DNA of 64,000 bases from Pantoea cypripedii. GTDB taxonomy: Bacteria > Pseudomonadota > Gammaproteobacteria > Enterobacterales > Enterobacteriaceae. The position numbers and the translations under genes are program-made. The notes under the pieces were generated by a model that had not been told where the DNA came from, searched no databases, and was given only the letters and a program-made list of their open reading frames with translations. Shown in pieces: positions 32,842 through 43,540 of this stretch (within the stretch, counting starts at the first letter, position 1; each line of letters begins with the position of its first letter). The DNA is taken from contig NZ_MLJI01000001.1 in assembly GCF_002095535.1 (NCBI RefSeq), positions 3,978,412 to 4,042,411 on the forward strand, written 5' to 3'.

Positions 32842-33073
32842 TTCCTGCACGGTTGTCATCCTGCTGCGATTTCTGTTAAAAGGTGTGGCCTTCTGGCCGC
32901 ATCTGATCATCTTCGCAGATAAGACCAGTATTTTGCTGCGAATTGCGACGAAACGGATATAATGCCCGGCTTTATTGCAAGTGAAGTCTTCTTTTTCACT
33001 CGGAAGAGTGACAAAGGAAGATTGTCGCGGTATTTTACGCGATGCCTGAATAATTGCAGGAGATAGCAGCAAG

Positions 33074-33526
33074 ATGGCGCATAACTTTCACATACTGCTT
33101 TTGAACGGACCCAACCTGAATTTGCTGGGAACGCGTGAGCCTGAGAAGTATGGGCACACCACGCTGGCGCAAATTGTCAGCGATCTGACGCAACAGGCTG
33201 ATCAGCACCATGTGAAATTGAGTCATTTGCAATCGAACGCGGAATTTCAGTTGATCGATCGTATTCACGAGGCCAGAGGCAATGTGGATTACATCATCAT
33301 CAACCCTGCTGCGTTCACGCACACCAGCGTCGCGCTGCGTGATGCTCTGCTGGCGGTAAACATCCCCTTTATCGAGGTGCATCTGACCAATGTGCATGCA
33401 CGCGAACCGTTCCGCCATCACTCCTATCTTTCCGATGTATCTGCCGGTGTCATCTGTGGACTTGGCGCTGACGGATACTCGTGGGCTTTACAAACGGCCG
33501 TAAAACGCCTGACACATTCCAATTAA
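33074..33526 (+). CDS. aroQ: Type II 3-dehydroquinate dehydratase
   Basis: Shikimate-pathway enzyme that dehydrates 3-dehydroquinate. The 150-residue length and motifs are those of the dodecameric type II class: [15 protein letters not shown] at the start, the loop tyrosine in [30 protein letters not shown] and the catalytic histidine region [17 protein letters not shown]. This is unrelated to the type I AroD used by E. coli for the step. In Yersinia and relatives, aroQ also stands before accB. The aroE product encoded at 46153 catalyses the next step. Confidence 0.97.
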   Translation: MAHNFHILLLNGPNLNLLGTREPEKYGHTTLAQIVSDLTQQADQHHVKLSHLQSNAEFQLIDRIHEARGNVDYIIINPAAFTHTSVALRDALLAVNIPFIEVHLTNVHAREPFRHHSYLSDVSAGVICGLGADGYSWALQTAVKRLTHSN

Positions 33527-33547
33527 ACAGAGTACGGAACCACACTC

Positions 33548-34018
33548 ATGGATATTCGTAAAATTAAGAAACTGATCGAACTGGTTGAAGAGTCTGGCAT
33601 CGCTGAGCTGGAAATCTCTGAGGGCGAAGAGTCCGTTCGTATCAGCCGTTCACCTGCCAATGTCGGTTATCCTATGATGCAGCAGGCTTATGCTGTACCT
33701 GCACCGCAGGTAGCCCCTCTGGCTGCTGCGGTTGCCCCTGCTGTTGCTGCACCGGTTGCGGAAGCCGCTAAACCGGAAATCAGCGGCCACATCGTGCGTT
33801 CACCGATGGTAGGCACCTTCTATCGCACCCCAAGCCCGGATGCGAAAGCCTTTATCGAAGTCGGCCAGAAAGTTAACGCCGGCGACACCCTGTGCATCGT
33901 TGAAGCGATGAAAATGATGAACCAGATCGAAGCCGATAAATCCGGCGTTGTGAAAGCGATTCTGGTGGAAAGTGGCCAGCCGGTTGAATTTGACGAGCCG
34001 CTGGTTGTCATCGAATAA
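33548..34018 (+). CDS. accB: Biotin carboxyl carrier protein of acetyl-CoA carboxylase
   Basis: Carries biotin between the carboxylase and transferase halves of acetyl-CoA carboxylase in fatty-acid synthesis. The 156 residues match E. coli. An N-terminal helical region is followed by an Ala/Pro/Val-rich flexible linker (about 45-75). The biotinyl domain carries the acceptor lysine in [15 protein letters not shown]. It is 11 bp before accC, and the two form the usual accBC operon. In E. coli AccB represses its own operon. Confidence 0.98.
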   Translation: MDIRKIKKLIELVEESGIAELEISEGEESVRISRSPANVGYPMMQQAYAVPAPQVAPLAAAVAPAVAAPVAEAAKPEISGHIVRSPMVGTFYRTPSPDAKAFIEVGQKVNAGDTLCIVEAMKMMNQIEADKSGVVKAILVESGQPVEFDEPLVVIE

Positions 34019-34029
34019 CGAGGCGAACC

Positions 34030-35376
34030 ATGCTGGATAAAATTGTCATTGCTAACCGCGGTGAGATCGCGTTGCGCATTCTGCGTGCCTGTAAAGAGCT
34101 GGGCATCAAGACTGTGGCAGTGCACTCCACGGCGGACCGCGACCTGAAGCACGTGCTGCTGGCTGACGAAACTGTCTGCATTGGCCCGGCGCAGTCGGTC
34201 AAAAGTTACCTCAATATCCCGGCCCTGATCTCCGCTGCCGAAATCACTGGCGCGGTCGCGATCCATCCGGGCTATGGCTTCCTGTCTGAGAACGCCGATT
34301 TCGCCGAGCAGGTTGAACGTTCCGGCTTTATCTTTATCGGCCCGAAAGCGGATACCATCCGCCTGATGGGTGACAAAGTGTCGGCAATCACCGCAATGAA
34401 AAAAGCCGGTGTACCGACCGTACCAGGCTCCGATGGCCCACTGACTGAAGACATGGATAAAAACCGTGCCTTCGCCAAACGCATCGGTTATCCGGTCATC
34501 ATCAAAGCCTCTGGCGGCGGCGGTGGTCGTGGTATGCGTGTGGTGCGCAGCGACAAGGATCTTGAGCAGTCCATTAACATGACGAAAGCGGAAGCCAAAG
34601 CGGCTTTCAACAACGACATGGTTTATATGGAGAAATACCTCGAAAATCCTCGCCACATCGAAATCCAGGTCATGGCCGATGGCCAGGGCAACGCGATTTA
34701 TCTGGCCGAACGCGACTGCTCCATGCAGCGCCGTCACCAGAAAGTGGTTGAAGAAGCACCCGCACCGGGCATCACGCCAGAGCTGCGCAGCTTCATCGGC
34801 GATCGCTGTGCTAAAGCCTGTGTGGATATCGGCTACCGTGGCGCAGGCACCTTTGAGTTCCTGTTCGAAAACGGTGAGTTCTACTTTATCGAGATGAACA
34901 CCCGTATTCAGGTAGAGCATCCGGTCACCGAGATGATCACCGGCGTAGACCTGATCAAAGAACAGCTGCGTATTGCAGCCGGTCAGCCGCTGTCTATCCG
35001 TCAGGAAGATGTGATGATTCGCGGCCATGCGGTGGAATGCCGTATCAACGCCGAAGACCCGAACACCTTCCTGCCAAGCCCAGGTAAGATCACGCGTTTC
35101 CACGCACCGGGTGGCTTTGGTGTGCGTTGGGAATCGCATATCTATGCCGGATACACCGTACCGCCGTACTACGATTCCATGATCGGCAAACTGATCACTT
35201 ACGGTGAAAACCGTGACGTGGCCATCGCCCGCATGAAAAATGCGCTGGCGGAACTGATCATTGACGGTATCAAGACCAACGTCGAACTGCAGATGAAAAT
35301 CATGTCCGACGAAAACTTCCAGCAGGGTGGTACCAATATCCACTACCTGGAGAAAAAACTCGGCATGCAAGAGTAA
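34030..35376 (+). CDS. accC: Biotin carboxylase subunit of acetyl-CoA carboxylase
   Basis: ATP-grasp enzyme that carboxylates the biotin on AccB with bicarbonate. The 448-residue protein (E. coli 449) has the N-terminal [19 protein letters not shown], the glycine-rich ATP loop [16 protein letters not shown], the catalytic [13 protein letters not shown] and the [14 protein letters not shown] region. Second gene of accBC, followed by a clear terminator. Confidence 0.98.
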   Translation: MLDKIVIANRGEIALRILRACKELGIKTVAVHSTADRDLKHVLLADETVCIGPAQSVKSYLNIPALISAAEITGAVAIHPGYGFLSENADFAEQVERSGFIFIGPKADTIRLMGDKVSAITAMKKAGVPTVPGSDGPLTEDMDKNRAFAKRIGYPVIIKASGGGGGRGMRVVRSDKDLEQSINMTKAEAKAAFNNDMVYMEKYLENPRHIEIQVMADGQGNAIYLAERDCSMQRRHQKVVEEAPAPGITPELRSFIGDRCAKACVDIGYRGAGTFEFLFENGEFYFIEMNTRIQVEHPVTEMITGVDLIKEQLRIAAGQPLSIRQEDVMIRGHAVECRINAEDPNTFLPSPGKITRFHAPGGFGVRWESHIYAGYTVPPYYDSMIGKLITYGENRDVAIARMKNALAELIIDGIKTNVELQMKIMSDENFQQGGTNIHYLEKKLGMQE

Positions 35377-35400
35377 TCCCTGCAACGCAGAGTTCCTTTG

Positions 35401-35430
35401 AGGCCGGTTAAACCGGCCTTTTTCATTTTT
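35401..35430 (+). terminator. Rho-independent terminator after accC
   Basis: AGGCCGGTT and AACCGGCCT form a 9-bp stem with a very short loop and lead into TTTTT. It is placed between accC and yhdT on the plus strand. Confidence 0.9.
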
Positions 35431-35447
35431 GTTGCCTTTGAGGTTGC

Positions 35448-35693
35448 ATGATGGATTGGCGTTTTGTGCAAGCGAATAAAGAGGCGCGCTGGGCGTTTTA
35501 TCTGGCGCTGGCGTATCTCGCTGTGTGGGGGCTTTCCGCCTGGCTGGGGGGGAATGCGACAGGCATAACCGGCCTGCCACACTGGTTTGAGCTTTCCTGC
35601 CTGTTTGCTCCCGTGCTGTTTATTGGGTTGTGTTGGTTGATGGTACGGATGGTTTTCCGCGATATGTCACTGGAGGACAAAGATGGAAAGTGA
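35448..35693 (+). CDS. yhdT: YhdT family small membrane protein (DUF997)
   Basis: 81-residue protein with two hydrophobic segments (about 18-36 and 48-72). It resembles E. coli YhdT in length and in the FVQANKEARWA and FIGLCWLMV stretches. Two ATGs in a row (35448 and 35451) follow GAGG. The end overlaps the panF start by 11 nt, and yhdT always accompanies panF, so a helper role for the symporter is reasonable but unproven. Confidence 0.92.
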   Translation: MMDWRFVQANKEARWAFYLALAYLAVWGLSAWLGGNATGITGLPHWFELSCLFAPVLFIGLCWLMVRMVFRDMSLEDKDGK

Positions 35694-37128
35694 GATCATT
35701 CTTCCCCTGCTGGCCTATCTGGTGCTGATTGCCGCGCTGTCGGTATTTGCCATGCGCAAACAGCGCCAGGGCAACTTCCTGACGGAGTATTTTCTCGGTA
35801 GCCGCTCGATGGGTGGCTTCGTGCTGGCGATGACCATCACCGCGACCTATATCAGTGCCAGCTCGTTTATTGGCGGCCCCGGTGCAGCGTATAAATATGG
35901 GCTGGGCTGGGTACTGCTCGCCATGATTCAGGTCCCTGCCGTGTGGCTGTCTCTCGGTGTATTAGGGAAAAAATTCGCCATTCTGGCGCGCCGTTACAAT
36001 GCGGTGACGCTGAATGACATGCTGTATGGCCGCTACCGCAGCCCGCTGCTGATCTGGTTAGCCAGCCTGAGTCTGCTGGTGGCGTTTATTGGCGCGATGA
36101 CGGTGCAGTTCATTGGTGGTGCACGTTTGCTGGAAACCGCTGCGGGCATTCCCTACGATACCGGCCTGCTGATTTTTGGCGGCACCATTGCGCTCTATAC
36201 CGCGTTTGGCGGCTTCCGTGCCAGCGTGCTGAATGATGCAATGCAAGGCCTGGTGATGCTGGTGGGTACCTTCCTGCTGCTGTTTGCGGTGATTCATCAG
36301 GCGGGCGGGCTGGAAACTGCCGTGACTAAATTGCGTGCCATCGATCCACAGCTGGTCTCACCAGAAGGTGTTGGCAATGTGATCACGCCGACTTTCCTCA
36401 GCTCGTTTGCCGTACTGGTGTGTTTTGGTGTGATTGGCCTGCCACATACCGCCGTCCGCTGTATCTCGTATAAAGACAGCAAGGCAATGCATCGTGGCAT
36501 CATTATTGGCACCATTGTGGTGGTGATCCTGATGCTGGGAATGCACCTGGCGGGGGCGCTGGGTCGCGCGATCCTGCCGAATCTAACCATTCCCGATCAA
36601 GTGATCCCGACGCTGATGATCACCGTATTGCCACCGATGGCTGCGGGCATTTTTCTTGCCGCACCGATGGCAGCGATCATGTCGACAATTAACGCGCAGC
36701 TGCTGCAATCCTCCGCTACCCTGATCAAAGACCTCTATTTGCGAATCGCGCCACAGCATAGCGAGAATGAAGCGCGCCTGCGCATGCTCTCTGGCACCAT
36801 CACCTTTGTGCTGGGTTTATTGCTGCTGCTGGCCGCCTGGAACCCACCGGATATGATCATCTGGCTGAACCTGCTGGCTTTTGGTGGCCTCGAAGCGGTG
36901 TTCCTGTGGCCACTGGTACTCGGGTTGTACTGGGAGCGTGCAAACGCTGCTGGTGCCATCAGCGGGATGGTTGTCGGTGCCGGTTGCTACACGCTGCTCG
37001 CCAGCCTGAAACTGGAACTGTGGGGTTTCCACCCTATCGTTCCATCATTGATCCTTAGCCTGCTGGCCTTTCTGGCAGGTAACCTATTTGGCAGCACGCC
37101 TGACGCACAAGACGCTGCCCTGGAATAA
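35683..37128 (+). CDS. panF: Sodium/pantothenate symporter PanF
   Basis: Sodium-coupled importer of pantothenate, the coenzyme A precursor, from the solute:sodium symporter family. The 481 residues (E. coli 483) show about twelve or thirteen hydrophobic helices. The family landmarks [19 protein letters not shown] near the N-terminus and [17 protein letters not shown] in the middle are present. It overlaps yhdT and lies 11 bp ahead of prmA, giving yhdT-panF-prmA as in E. coli. Confidence 0.97.
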   Translation: MESEIILPLLAYLVLIAALSVFAMRKQRQGNFLTEYFLGSRSMGGFVLAMTITATYISASSFIGGPGAAYKYGLGWVLLAMIQVPAVWLSLGVLGKKFAILARRYNAVTLNDMLYGRYRSPLLIWLASLSLLVAFIGAMTVQFIGGARLLETAAGIPYDTGLLIFGGTIALYTAFGGFRASVLNDAMQGLVMLVGTFLLLFAVIHQAGGLETAVTKLRAIDPQLVSPEGVGNVITPTFLSSFAVLVCFGVIGLPHTAVRCISYKDSKAMHRGIIIGTIVVVILMLGMHLAGALGRAILPNLTIPDQVIPTLMITVLPPMAAGIFLAAPMAAIMSTINAQLLQSSATLIKDLYLRIAPQHSENEARLRMLSGTITFVLGLLLLLAAWNPPDMIIWLNLLAFGGLEAVFLWPLVLGLYWERANAAGAISGMVVGAGCYTLLASLKLELWGFHPIVPSLILSLLAFLAGNLFGSTPDAQDAALE

Positions 37129-37139
37129 AGAGAAACGCT

Positions 37140-38021
37140 ATGCCATGGATTCAAATCAAAATTAACAGCACCGGTGAGCACGCGGAAACACTGAGCGATG
37201 CGCTGATGGAAAGCGGTGCCGTGTCTGTGACCTTCCAGGACACCCACGATAATCCGGTTTATGAGCCACTGCCGGGTGAGACGCTGCTGTGGGGCGATAC
37301 CGATGTGATCGGCCTGTTTGATGCCGAAACCGAGATGGACGATGTTGTCGCGGAACTGAGCCAGCACCCTCTGCTTGGCAGCGGTTTCCGTCATAAGATC
37401 GAGCAGATCGAAGATAAAGACTGGGAGCGCGAATGGATGGATAATTTCCACCCGATGCGTTTCGGTGAGCGTTTATGGATCTGCCCGAGCTGGCGCGAAG
37501 TCCCGGATCCCAACGCTGTCAACGTGATGCTCGATCCGGGCCTCGCCTTTGGCACCGGTACCCACCCGACCACCTCGCTGTGTCTGAGCTGGCTGGATGG
37601 CCTTGATTTACAGGGTAAGACAGTCATCGATTTCGGCTGCGGCTCCGGCATTCTGGCGATTGCAGCCCTGAAACTGGGGGCCGCACAGGCGATTGGTATT
37701 GATATCGACCCGCAGGCGATTCAGGCCAGCCGTGATAACGCCGAACGTAATGGCGTGGCTGATCGTCTGGCACTCTATCTCCCCCACCAGCAGCCGGAAA
37801 ACCTGCAGGCGGATGTGGTGGTCGCCAACATTCTTGCCGGCCCACTGCGCGAACTGGCACCGTTAATCAGCGTTCTGCCAAAATCCGGCGGACATCTGGG
37901 GTTATCAGGCGTGCTGGCCAGCCAGGCGGAAAGCGTTTGTGAAGCCTACACCGAACGTTTTGTGCTGGACCCGGTCGCCGAAAAAGAAGAGTGGTGCCGG
38001 ATTACCGGTGTGCGCCGCTAA
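37140..38021 (+). CDS. prmA: Ribosomal protein L11 methyltransferase
   Basis: SAM-dependent enzyme that trimethylates ribosomal protein L11 at its N-terminus and two lysines. The 293 residues match E. coli. A small N-terminal L11-recognition domain (1-55) is followed by a linker and a Rossmann domain with [18 protein letters not shown] (about 163-180). [12 protein letters not shown] precedes it, and [15 protein letters not shown] holds the NPP-like position. Followed by a clear terminator. Confidence 0.97.
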   Translation: MPWIQIKINSTGEHAETLSDALMESGAVSVTFQDTHDNPVYEPLPGETLLWGDTDVIGLFDAETEMDDVVAELSQHPLLGSGFRHKIEQIEDKDWEREWMDNFHPMRFGERLWICPSWREVPDPNAVNVMLDPGLAFGTGTHPTTSLCLSWLDGLDLQGKTVIDFGCGSGILAIAALKLGAAQAIGIDIDPQAIQASRDNAERNGVADRLALYLPHQQPENLQADVVVANILAGPLRELAPLISVLPKSGGHLGLSGVLASQAESVCEAYTERFVLDPVAEKEEWCRITGVRR

Positions 38022-38056
38022 TCCCGCATAATTAGCGCAGTTCATTGTTAACACCC

Positions 38057-38096
38057 CGCCACATCTCTTGCCAATCAGGCGATGTGGCGTTTTTTA
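38057..38096 (+). terminator. Rho-independent terminator after prmA
   Basis: CGCCACATC (38057-38065) pairs with GATGTGGCG (38081-38089) and is followed by seven T residues. It separates prmA from the dusB-fis promoter. Confidence 0.88.
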
Positions 38097-38249
38097 TGTT
38101 GTGATTTAGCTCAAATTTTCAGAAAAACTTTTGTACACAATTTCATCGCATTTTTTTAATGTACTGAATAGTATAGGTATTTCTTATAGCTAACACCGAT
38201 CGGCCTCAATTCCTTGATCTTTCCCTGCGAATTGTTCAAAGTTTGGCCT

Positions 38250-38277
38250 TTCATCTTCGCGAAAAAATGCGTAATAT
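38250..38277 (+). promoter_or_regulatory. dusB-fis promoter
   Basis: A -10 TAATAT (38272-38277) lies 16 bp after a weak -35 TTCATC (38250-38255), with a GC-rich discriminator ACGCCGCC just downstream. The preceding AT-rich stretch from about 38100 is the place where Fis and IHF bind in E. coli. A growth-rate and stringent response, as in E. coli, is inferred from the discriminator. Confidence 0.65.
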
Positions 38278-38314
38278 ACGCCGCCTTGCGAACAGTTAGG
38301 GTCACTTCTTTTTC

Positions 38315-39280
38315 ATGCGCATTGGACATCATCAGCTTCGTAATCGACTCATCGCTGCGCCTATGGCCGGGGTTACCGACAAGCCATTTCGCACCTTGTG
38401 TTACGAGAACGGCGCTGGCATGACGGTCTCCGAGATGCTGTCATCAAACCCGGAAGTTTGGGCCAGTGACAAATCCCGTTTGCGCATGGTGCATAGTGAC
38501 GAGCCTGGCATTCGTGCCGTGCAAATTGCCGGATGTGATCCCGATGAAATGGCGGCTGCCGCGCGCATTAATGTGGCGTCAGGCGCACAGGTCATTGACA
38601 TCAACATGGGCTGCCCGGCGAAGAAGGTGAATCGTAAGATGGCGGGTTCTGCACTGCTGCAACATCCGCAACTGGTTGAGTCTATTCTCTCCGCGGTGGT
38701 TAATGCAGTTGATGTGCCCGTTACGCTGAAGATTCGCACTGGCTGGGATAAAGAAAATCGTAATTGTGTAGAGATTGCCCAATTGGCTGAACGCTGTGGC
38801 ATTCAGGCCCTCACCATTCATGGACGCACTCGCGCCTGTTTGTTTGAAGGACAAGCTGAATACGACAGCATTCGGACAGTTAAGCAGAGCGTTACCATTC
38901 CGGTTATCGCGAATGGTGACATTACTGACCCGCATAAAGCCAGAGCAGTGCTCGATTATACAGGAGCCGATGCTCTGATGATCGGTCGCGCTGCTCAGGG
39001 AAGACCGTGGATCTTCCGGGAAATCCAGCATTATCTGGACACAGGGGAGCTGCTGGCACCGAAGCCGTTGGCTGAAGTGAAGCATATGCTGATTGGACAT
39101 ATACGGGAGCTGCACGACTTTTACGGTCAGCGCAAGGGATACCGTATTGCCCGAAAACACGTTTCCTGGTATTTGCAGGAAAATGCCCCTGATGACCAGT
39201 TTCGGCGCACATTCAACGCCATTGAGGATGCCAGCGAACAGCTGGAGGCGTTGGAGGCATACTTCGAAAATCTTGCGTAA
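38315..39280 (+). CDS. dusB: tRNA-dihydrouridine synthase B
   Basis: FMN-dependent reductase that makes dihydrouridine in the tRNA D-loop (U17 in E. coli). The 321-residue length equals E. coli DusB. The signature [18 protein letters not shown] holds the catalytic cysteine near residue 100. [12 protein letters not shown] and [12 protein letters not shown] mark the TIM-barrel FMN site, and the C-terminal helical domain binds tRNA. It is the first gene of the dusB-fis operon, 24 bp ahead of fis. Confidence 0.97.
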   Translation: MRIGHHQLRNRLIAAPMAGVTDKPFRTLCYENGAGMTVSEMLSSNPEVWASDKSRLRMVHSDEPGIRAVQIAGCDPDEMAAAARINVASGAQVIDINMGCPAKKVNRKMAGSALLQHPQLVESILSAVVNAVDVPVTLKIRTGWDKENRNCVEIAQLAERCGIQALTIHGRTRACLFEGQAEYDSIRTVKQSVTIPVIANGDITDPHKARAVLDYTGADALMIGRAAQGRPWIFREIQHYLDTGELLAPKPLAEVKHMLIGHIRELHDFYGQRKGYRIARKHVSWYLQENAPDDQFRRTFNAIEDASEQLEALEAYFENLA

Positions 39281-39304
39281 ACGAAATAAAGAGCTGAAAG
39301 AACT

Positions 39305-39601
39305 ATGTTCGAACAACGCGTAAATTCTGACGTACTGACCGTTTCTACCGTTAACTCACAGGATCAGGTGACGCAAAAGCCTCTGCGTGATTCGGTTAAA
39401 CAGGCACTGAAGAACTATTTTGCTCAACTGAATGGTCAGGATGTGAGTGACCTGTATGAGCTGGTACTGGCTGAAGTCGAGCAGCCACTGTTGGACATGG
39501 TGATGCAGTACACCCGTGGCAACCAGACCCGTGCAGCCCTGATGATGGGTATCAACCGTGGTACTCTGCGTAAGAAGCTGAAAAAATACGGCATGAACTG
39601 A
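39305..39601 (+). CDS. fis: DNA-binding protein Fis
   Basis: Growth-phase nucleoid protein that bends DNA, activates rRNA promoters and assists site-specific inversion. The 98 residues match E. coli. The N-terminal beta-hairpin arm covers about residues 10-25, and the C-terminal helix-turn-helix is [22 protein letters not shown]. It lies downstream of dusB and is translated from the same mRNA. A strong terminator follows. The rrn promoter seen at 45232 is a likely target. Confidence 0.99.
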   Translation: MFEQRVNSDVLTVSTVNSQDQVTQKPLRDSVKQALKNYFAQLNGQDVSDLYELVLAEVEQPLLDMVMQYTRGNQTRAALMMGINRGTLRKKLKKYGMN

Positions 39602-39621
39602 TTTCAGTTTGTTGCTGCGAT

Positions 39622-39650
39622 AACGCCAGCCCTCGGGCTGGCGTTTTTGT
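39622..39650 (+). terminator. Rho-independent terminator after fis
   Basis: ACGCCAGCC and GGCTGGCGT pair around a CTCG loop and run into TTTTTG. It lies 20 bp after the fis stop. Confidence 0.92.
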
Positions 39651-40145
39651 TTGTGTCTTTGTCGTTAACAACGGGTGAAACAGTTGTCCCCATAATGGTA
39701 ACGATAGTTGCAATTTCCCCAGTGATATTTCGCCCGTAACGCCATCCTTGCCCTGCCTCGTTTTCGCACGCATTTCCCCCTTGCTTCTTCGCCTGATTGC
39801 CGACCAGGCCGCTGCTGATGTGATCCTGAACCGTTCCAGCCGCAAATCTGCAAACCCATACATTTTGTCCTGCGTCCCCGCTCACACTGCTTCCATATAG
39901 TGAAACTTTTTGCACTGTTTGTGATCGAGACGACTCGCATTGCTTCCTTTTGGTGCGCGATAGTAGTCGGAACTTTCTGAATGCTTCAGTTTATGAAGAG
40001 ATCTTTCCAATGAATTCAGGATTCTGCAAACCTGGCATTAGCTTTGCAAAGTCGTGAATGGCTGACTGCCACAGACAGGAAAAGCGCACATAAAAGTGCG
40101 CAATGCACCCACATCACAACACGATTTCGCCACACAGGATGCTTT
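39651..40145. other. Intergenic region between fis and aapJ, coding status unclear
   Basis: About 500 bp. On the minus strand all three frames are open for 90-100 codons (39552-39863, 39604-39915, 39665-39940). None has a homologue that I recognise or a good ribosome site. One frame ends in a Cys/Tyr/His-rich stretch (HWGNCNYRYHYGDNC). The part next to aapJ should hold its promoter. I leave it without a CDS and discuss it as a finding. Confidence 0.35.
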
Positions 40146-41171
40146 ATGAAAAAGATGATGCTCTCCACCCTGGTCGCTGCAGCTTCTCTGTTCGCCGTTG
40201 CGCAGCAAGCGCACGCCGGCACCACGTTGGATGCAATTAAAAAGAAAGGGTTTGTTCAGTGCGGTATCAGTGATGGCCTGCCCGGCTTTTCCTATGCCGA
40301 TGCTAGCGGCAAATTCACCGGTATCGACGTTGACGTTTGCCGTGCCGCTGCGGCTGCCGTATTTGGCGATGCTAATAAAGTGAAATACACCCCGCTGACA
40401 GCAAAAGAGCGTTTTACTGCGCTGCAATCCGGTGAAGTGGACATTCTGTCCCGCAACACCACCTGGACTTCTTCTCGCGATGGCGGCATGGGCTTCCTGT
40501 TCGCGGGTGTGAACTATTACGACGGTATCGGCTTCCTGACCCATAAAAAAGCCGGTCTCAAAAGTGCGAAAGAGCTGGATGGTGCCACGGTATGTATCCA
40601 GGCGGGTACAGATACCGAGCTGAACGTGGCGGATTACTTCAAAGCCAACAATATGCAATACACCCCGGTGACCTTTGACCGTTCTGACGAATCCGCTAAG
40701 GCGCTGGACAGTGGTCGCTGCGATACCCTGGCTTCAGACCAGTCTCAGCTGTACGCACTGCGCATCAAGCTGGGCAAACCGGACGAATTCATCGTTCTGC
40801 CGGAAGTGATCTCTAAAGAGCCGCTGGGTCCGGTGGTACGTCGTGGCGATGATGACTGGTTCACCATTGTGAAATGGTCACTGTACGCGATGCTGAACGC
40901 AGAAGAGATGGGCATCAACTCGAAGAACGTCGATCAGCTGGCCGCCAAACCGTCCAACCCGGACATGGCTCACCTGCTGGGTGCTGAAGGCGACTTCGGT
41001 AAAGATCTGAAGCTCGACAACAAATGGGCGTTCAACATCATTAAACAGGTAGGTAACTACCAGGAAAGCTTTGACCGCAACGTCGGTAAAGACAGTGCTC
41101 TGAAAATCGCGCGTGGTCAGAATGCGCTCTGGAATCAGGGCGGTATCCAGTACGCTCCGCCGGTACGTTAA
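40146..41171 (+). CDS. aapJ: Polar/general L-amino acid ABC transporter, periplasmic binding protein AapJ
   Basis: Solute receptor of a polar amino acid transporter like Rhizobium AapJQMP and E. coli YhdWXYZ. The 341-residue product has a signal peptide ending AQQAHAG and a type 2 periplasmic-binding fold (SBP_bac_3) starting LDAIKKKGFVQCGISDGLPGFSYAD. The start MKKMML at 40146 opens a typical signal peptide. The frame runs back to 40044, but those 34 codons would hide it. First gene of aapJ-aapQ-aapM-aapP. Confidence 0.94.
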   Translation: MKKMMLSTLVAAASLFAVAQQAHAGTTLDAIKKKGFVQCGISDGLPGFSYADASGKFTGIDVDVCRAAAAAVFGDANKVKYTPLTAKERFTALQSGEVDILSRNTTWTSSRDGGMGFLFAGVNYYDGIGFLTHKKAGLKSAKELDGATVCIQAGTDTELNVADYFKANNMQYTPVTFDRSDESAKALDSGRCDTLASDQSQLYALRIKLGKPDEFIVLPEVISKEPLGPVVRRGDDDWFTIVKWSLYAMLNAEEMGINSKNVDQLAAKPSNPDMAHLLGAEGDFGKDLKLDNKWAFNIIKQVGNYQESFDRNVGKDSALKIARGQNALWNQGGIQYAPPVR

Positions 41172-41237
41172 TTCTGCCTTCCAGTCGGGCACCGCACCCT
41201 GCGGTGCCCAATGCGTTTTCTTCACTGAGGTTTCAAC

Positions 41238-42416
41238 ATGTCACAACGCCCAACCGTAAAAAGGGATTTTTCGTTCGGTAATCCTACGGTTCGCGCCTGG
41301 CTTTACCAGATAGTCGCGATTGTGGCCGTGTTCGCTGTTGTGGGATATCTCATCCACAATACGGTGATCAACCTGGCTAATCGTGGCATCACATCCGGTT
41401 TCGGCTTCCTGGAGCGCAGTGCCGGTTTCGGCATCGTCCAGCATCTGATTGATTACACCGAAGGTGATACTTACGCGCGCGTGTTTATGGTGGGGTTAAC
41501 CAATACCCTGCTGGTTTCCGCGCTCTGTATTGTTTTCGCCTCTATCCTCGGATTCTTTATCGGCCTTGCCCGCCTGTCTGATAACTGGCTCCTGCGCAGG
41601 ATCTCTACCATTTACATTGAGACGTTCCGCAACATTCCACCGTTGTTGCAGATCTTCTTCTGGTATTTCGCGGTGCTGCGTAATTTACCCGGCCCACGCC
41701 AGGCGTTGAACGCATTTGATCTGGCATTTGTCAGTAACCGTGGGCTTTATATTCCCTGGCCCACCTATGCACCTGGTACCTGGCCGTTTGTTATCGCGTT
41801 GCTTCTGGCGATAGTCGTTAGCGTCGGATTATTTCGTTTTAACCGTAAACACCAGCTGAAGACTGGCCAGTTGCGCCGTACCTGGCCGATCGCCACTGCG
41901 ATGATCATTGCTTTCCCCCTGATCGCCCACGCGCTGTTCGGTGCCGCCACACACTGGGATGTGCCGGAATTGCGTGGATTTAACTTCCGTGGCGGATTCG
42001 TGATGATCCCTGAGCTGGCTTCACTGACGCTGGCCCTGTCGATCTACACCTCTTCATTTATCGCTGAAGTGATTCGCTCGGGTATCCAGTCGGTGCCACA
42101 CGGTCAGAATGAAGCAGCCCGTTCGCTCGGCCTGCCGAATCCTGTGACCATGCGCCAGGTGATCATCCCGCAAGCCATGCGTGTGATCATTCCGCCTCTG
42201 ACCAGCCAGTATCTCAACATCGTGAAAAACTCTTCACTGGCAGCCGCTATCGGCTATCCGGATATGGTTTCACTGTTTGCCGGTACGGTGCTGAATCAGA
42301 CAGGCCAGGCTATCGAGACCATCGCGATCACCATGGCGGTCTACCTGATCATCAGTTTGGTCATTTCGCTGCTGATGAACCTCTACAACCGCAAAATTGC
42401 GCTGGTTGAGCGTTAA
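41238..42416 (+). CDS. aapQ: Amino acid ABC transporter permease AapQ
   Basis: Inner-membrane permease of the same transporter, 392 aa, with about eight hydrophobic helices. The HisM-type signature ETFRNIPPLLQIFFWYF and the EAA loop QNEAARSLGLPNPVTMRQVIIPQAMR, which contacts the ATPase, are near the middle and C-terminus. The long insert between the first and later helices is typical of AapQ compared with shorter HisQ-type permeases. It lies 66 bp after aapJ and 15 bp before aapM. Confidence 0.94.
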   Translation: MSQRPTVKRDFSFGNPTVRAWLYQIVAIVAVFAVVGYLIHNTVINLANRGITSGFGFLERSAGFGIVQHLIDYTEGDTYARVFMVGLTNTLLVSALCIVFASILGFFIGLARLSDNWLLRRISTIYIETFRNIPPLLQIFFWYFAVLRNLPGPRQALNAFDLAFVSNRGLYIPWPTYAPGTWPFVIALLLAIVVSVGLFRFNRKHQLKTGQLRRTWPIATAMIIAFPLIAHALFGAATHWDVPELRGFNFRGGFVMIPELASLTLALSIYTSSFIAEVIRSGIQSVPHGQNEAARSLGLPNPVTMRQVIIPQAMRVIIPPLTSQYLNIVKNSSLAAAIGYPDMVSLFAGTVLNQTGQAIETIAITMAVYLIISLVISLLMNLYNRKIALVER

Positions 42417-42431
42417 GAGAACGGGATTATT

Positions 42432-43532
42432 ATGTCTGTTACCACACACGAAACACCGCCAGTGCCAACCAACCCGGTTAGCAAAGCCTGGGGTTGGGCG
42501 CGCAAAAACCTGTTCTCCAGTTGGTTCAATACCCTGTTGACACTGCTCTGCTTCTGGATTATCTGGAGCGTGATCCCACCTGCGCTTAACTGGCTGGTTT
42601 TCCAGGCTAACTGGATCGGATCAACCCGCGCCGACTGTACCAAAGAAGGTGCCTGCTGGGTGTTTATCCATGCGCGCTTTGGCCAGTTTATGTATGGGCT
42701 GTATCCACATGAACTGCGCTGGCGCATCAATCTGGCACTGGTGATTGGCCTGCTGTCCATCATCCCGATGTTTATCAAATCGATCCCACATCGTGGCCGT
42801 TATATCGCCTGCTGGGCAGTGGCCTACCCCATCATCGTCTGGTTCCTGATGTATGGCGGCTATTTGGGTCTGGATCGTGTCGAAACCCGCCAGTGGGGCG
42901 GTTTGACGCTGACGCTGATTATCGCGTCGGTCGGCATCGCCGGTGCCCTGCCATTGGGGATTTTGCTGGCATTGGGACGCCGTTCAAAGATGCCAGTGGT
43001 ACGAACCCTGTCAGTGATTTTTATTGAGTTCTGGCGTGGTGTACCGCTGATTACCGTGTTGTTTATGTCATCGGTGATGCTGCCGCTGTTTATGTCTGAA
43101 GGGACGACCATCGATAAGCTGGTGCGTGCGCTGGTCGGTGTGATTCTGTTCCAGTCAGCTTATGTCGCGGAAGTGGTGCGCGGTGGCTTACAGGCTCTGC
43201 CAAAGGGACAGTATGAAGCCGCTGAGTCGCTGGCGCTGGGTTACTGGAAAACACAGATTCTGGTGATTTTGCCTCAGGCACTCAAACTCACCATTCCCGG
43301 CCTGGTTAACACCATCATTGCTTTGTTTAAAGATACCAGCCTGGTGATCATCATCGGCCTGTTCGATCTTTTCAGTAGCGTGCAGCAGGCCACCGTTGAC
43401 CCCACATGGCTTGGGATGTCGACGGAAGGCTATGTTTTTGCTGCCCTCGTCTATTGGATTTTCTGTTTTAGCATGTCGCGCTATAGCCAGTATCTGGAGA
43501 AGCGCTTTCACACCGGGCGTAAATCGCACTGA
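42432..43532 (+). CDS. aapM: Amino acid ABC transporter permease AapM
   Basis: Second permease of the heterodimer, 366 aa. The first half contains helices and a Trp-rich loop. The second half has the permease core with [16 protein letters not shown] and the EAA loop [24 protein letters not shown]. The C-terminal [25 protein letters not shown] ending (only approximate) is common in AapM proteins. It is followed 8 bp later by the ATPase gene. Confidence 0.94.
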   Translation: MSVTTHETPPVPTNPVSKAWGWARKNLFSSWFNTLLTLLCFWIIWSVIPPALNWLVFQANWIGSTRADCTKEGACWVFIHARFGQFMYGLYPHELRWRINLALVIGLLSIIPMFIKSIPHRGRYIACWAVAYPIIVWFLMYGGYLGLDRVETRQWGGLTLTLIIASVGIAGALPLGILLALGRRSKMPVVRTLSVIFIEFWRGVPLITVLFMSSVMLPLFMSEGTTIDKLVRALVGVILFQSAYVAEVVRGGLQALPKGQYEAAESLALGYWKTQILVILPQALKLTIPGLVNTIIALFKDTSLVIIIGLFDLFSSVQQATVDPTWLGMSTEGYVFAALVYWIFCFSMSRYSQYLEKRFHTGRKSH

Positions 43533-43540
43533 GGTTTTAC

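Noticed and set aside
33820..35580. 586-codon open frame on the minus strand
   Set aside because: It lies antisense to accB and accC over nearly its whole length. Both are certain genes, and the reverse frame is open because of their codon bias.
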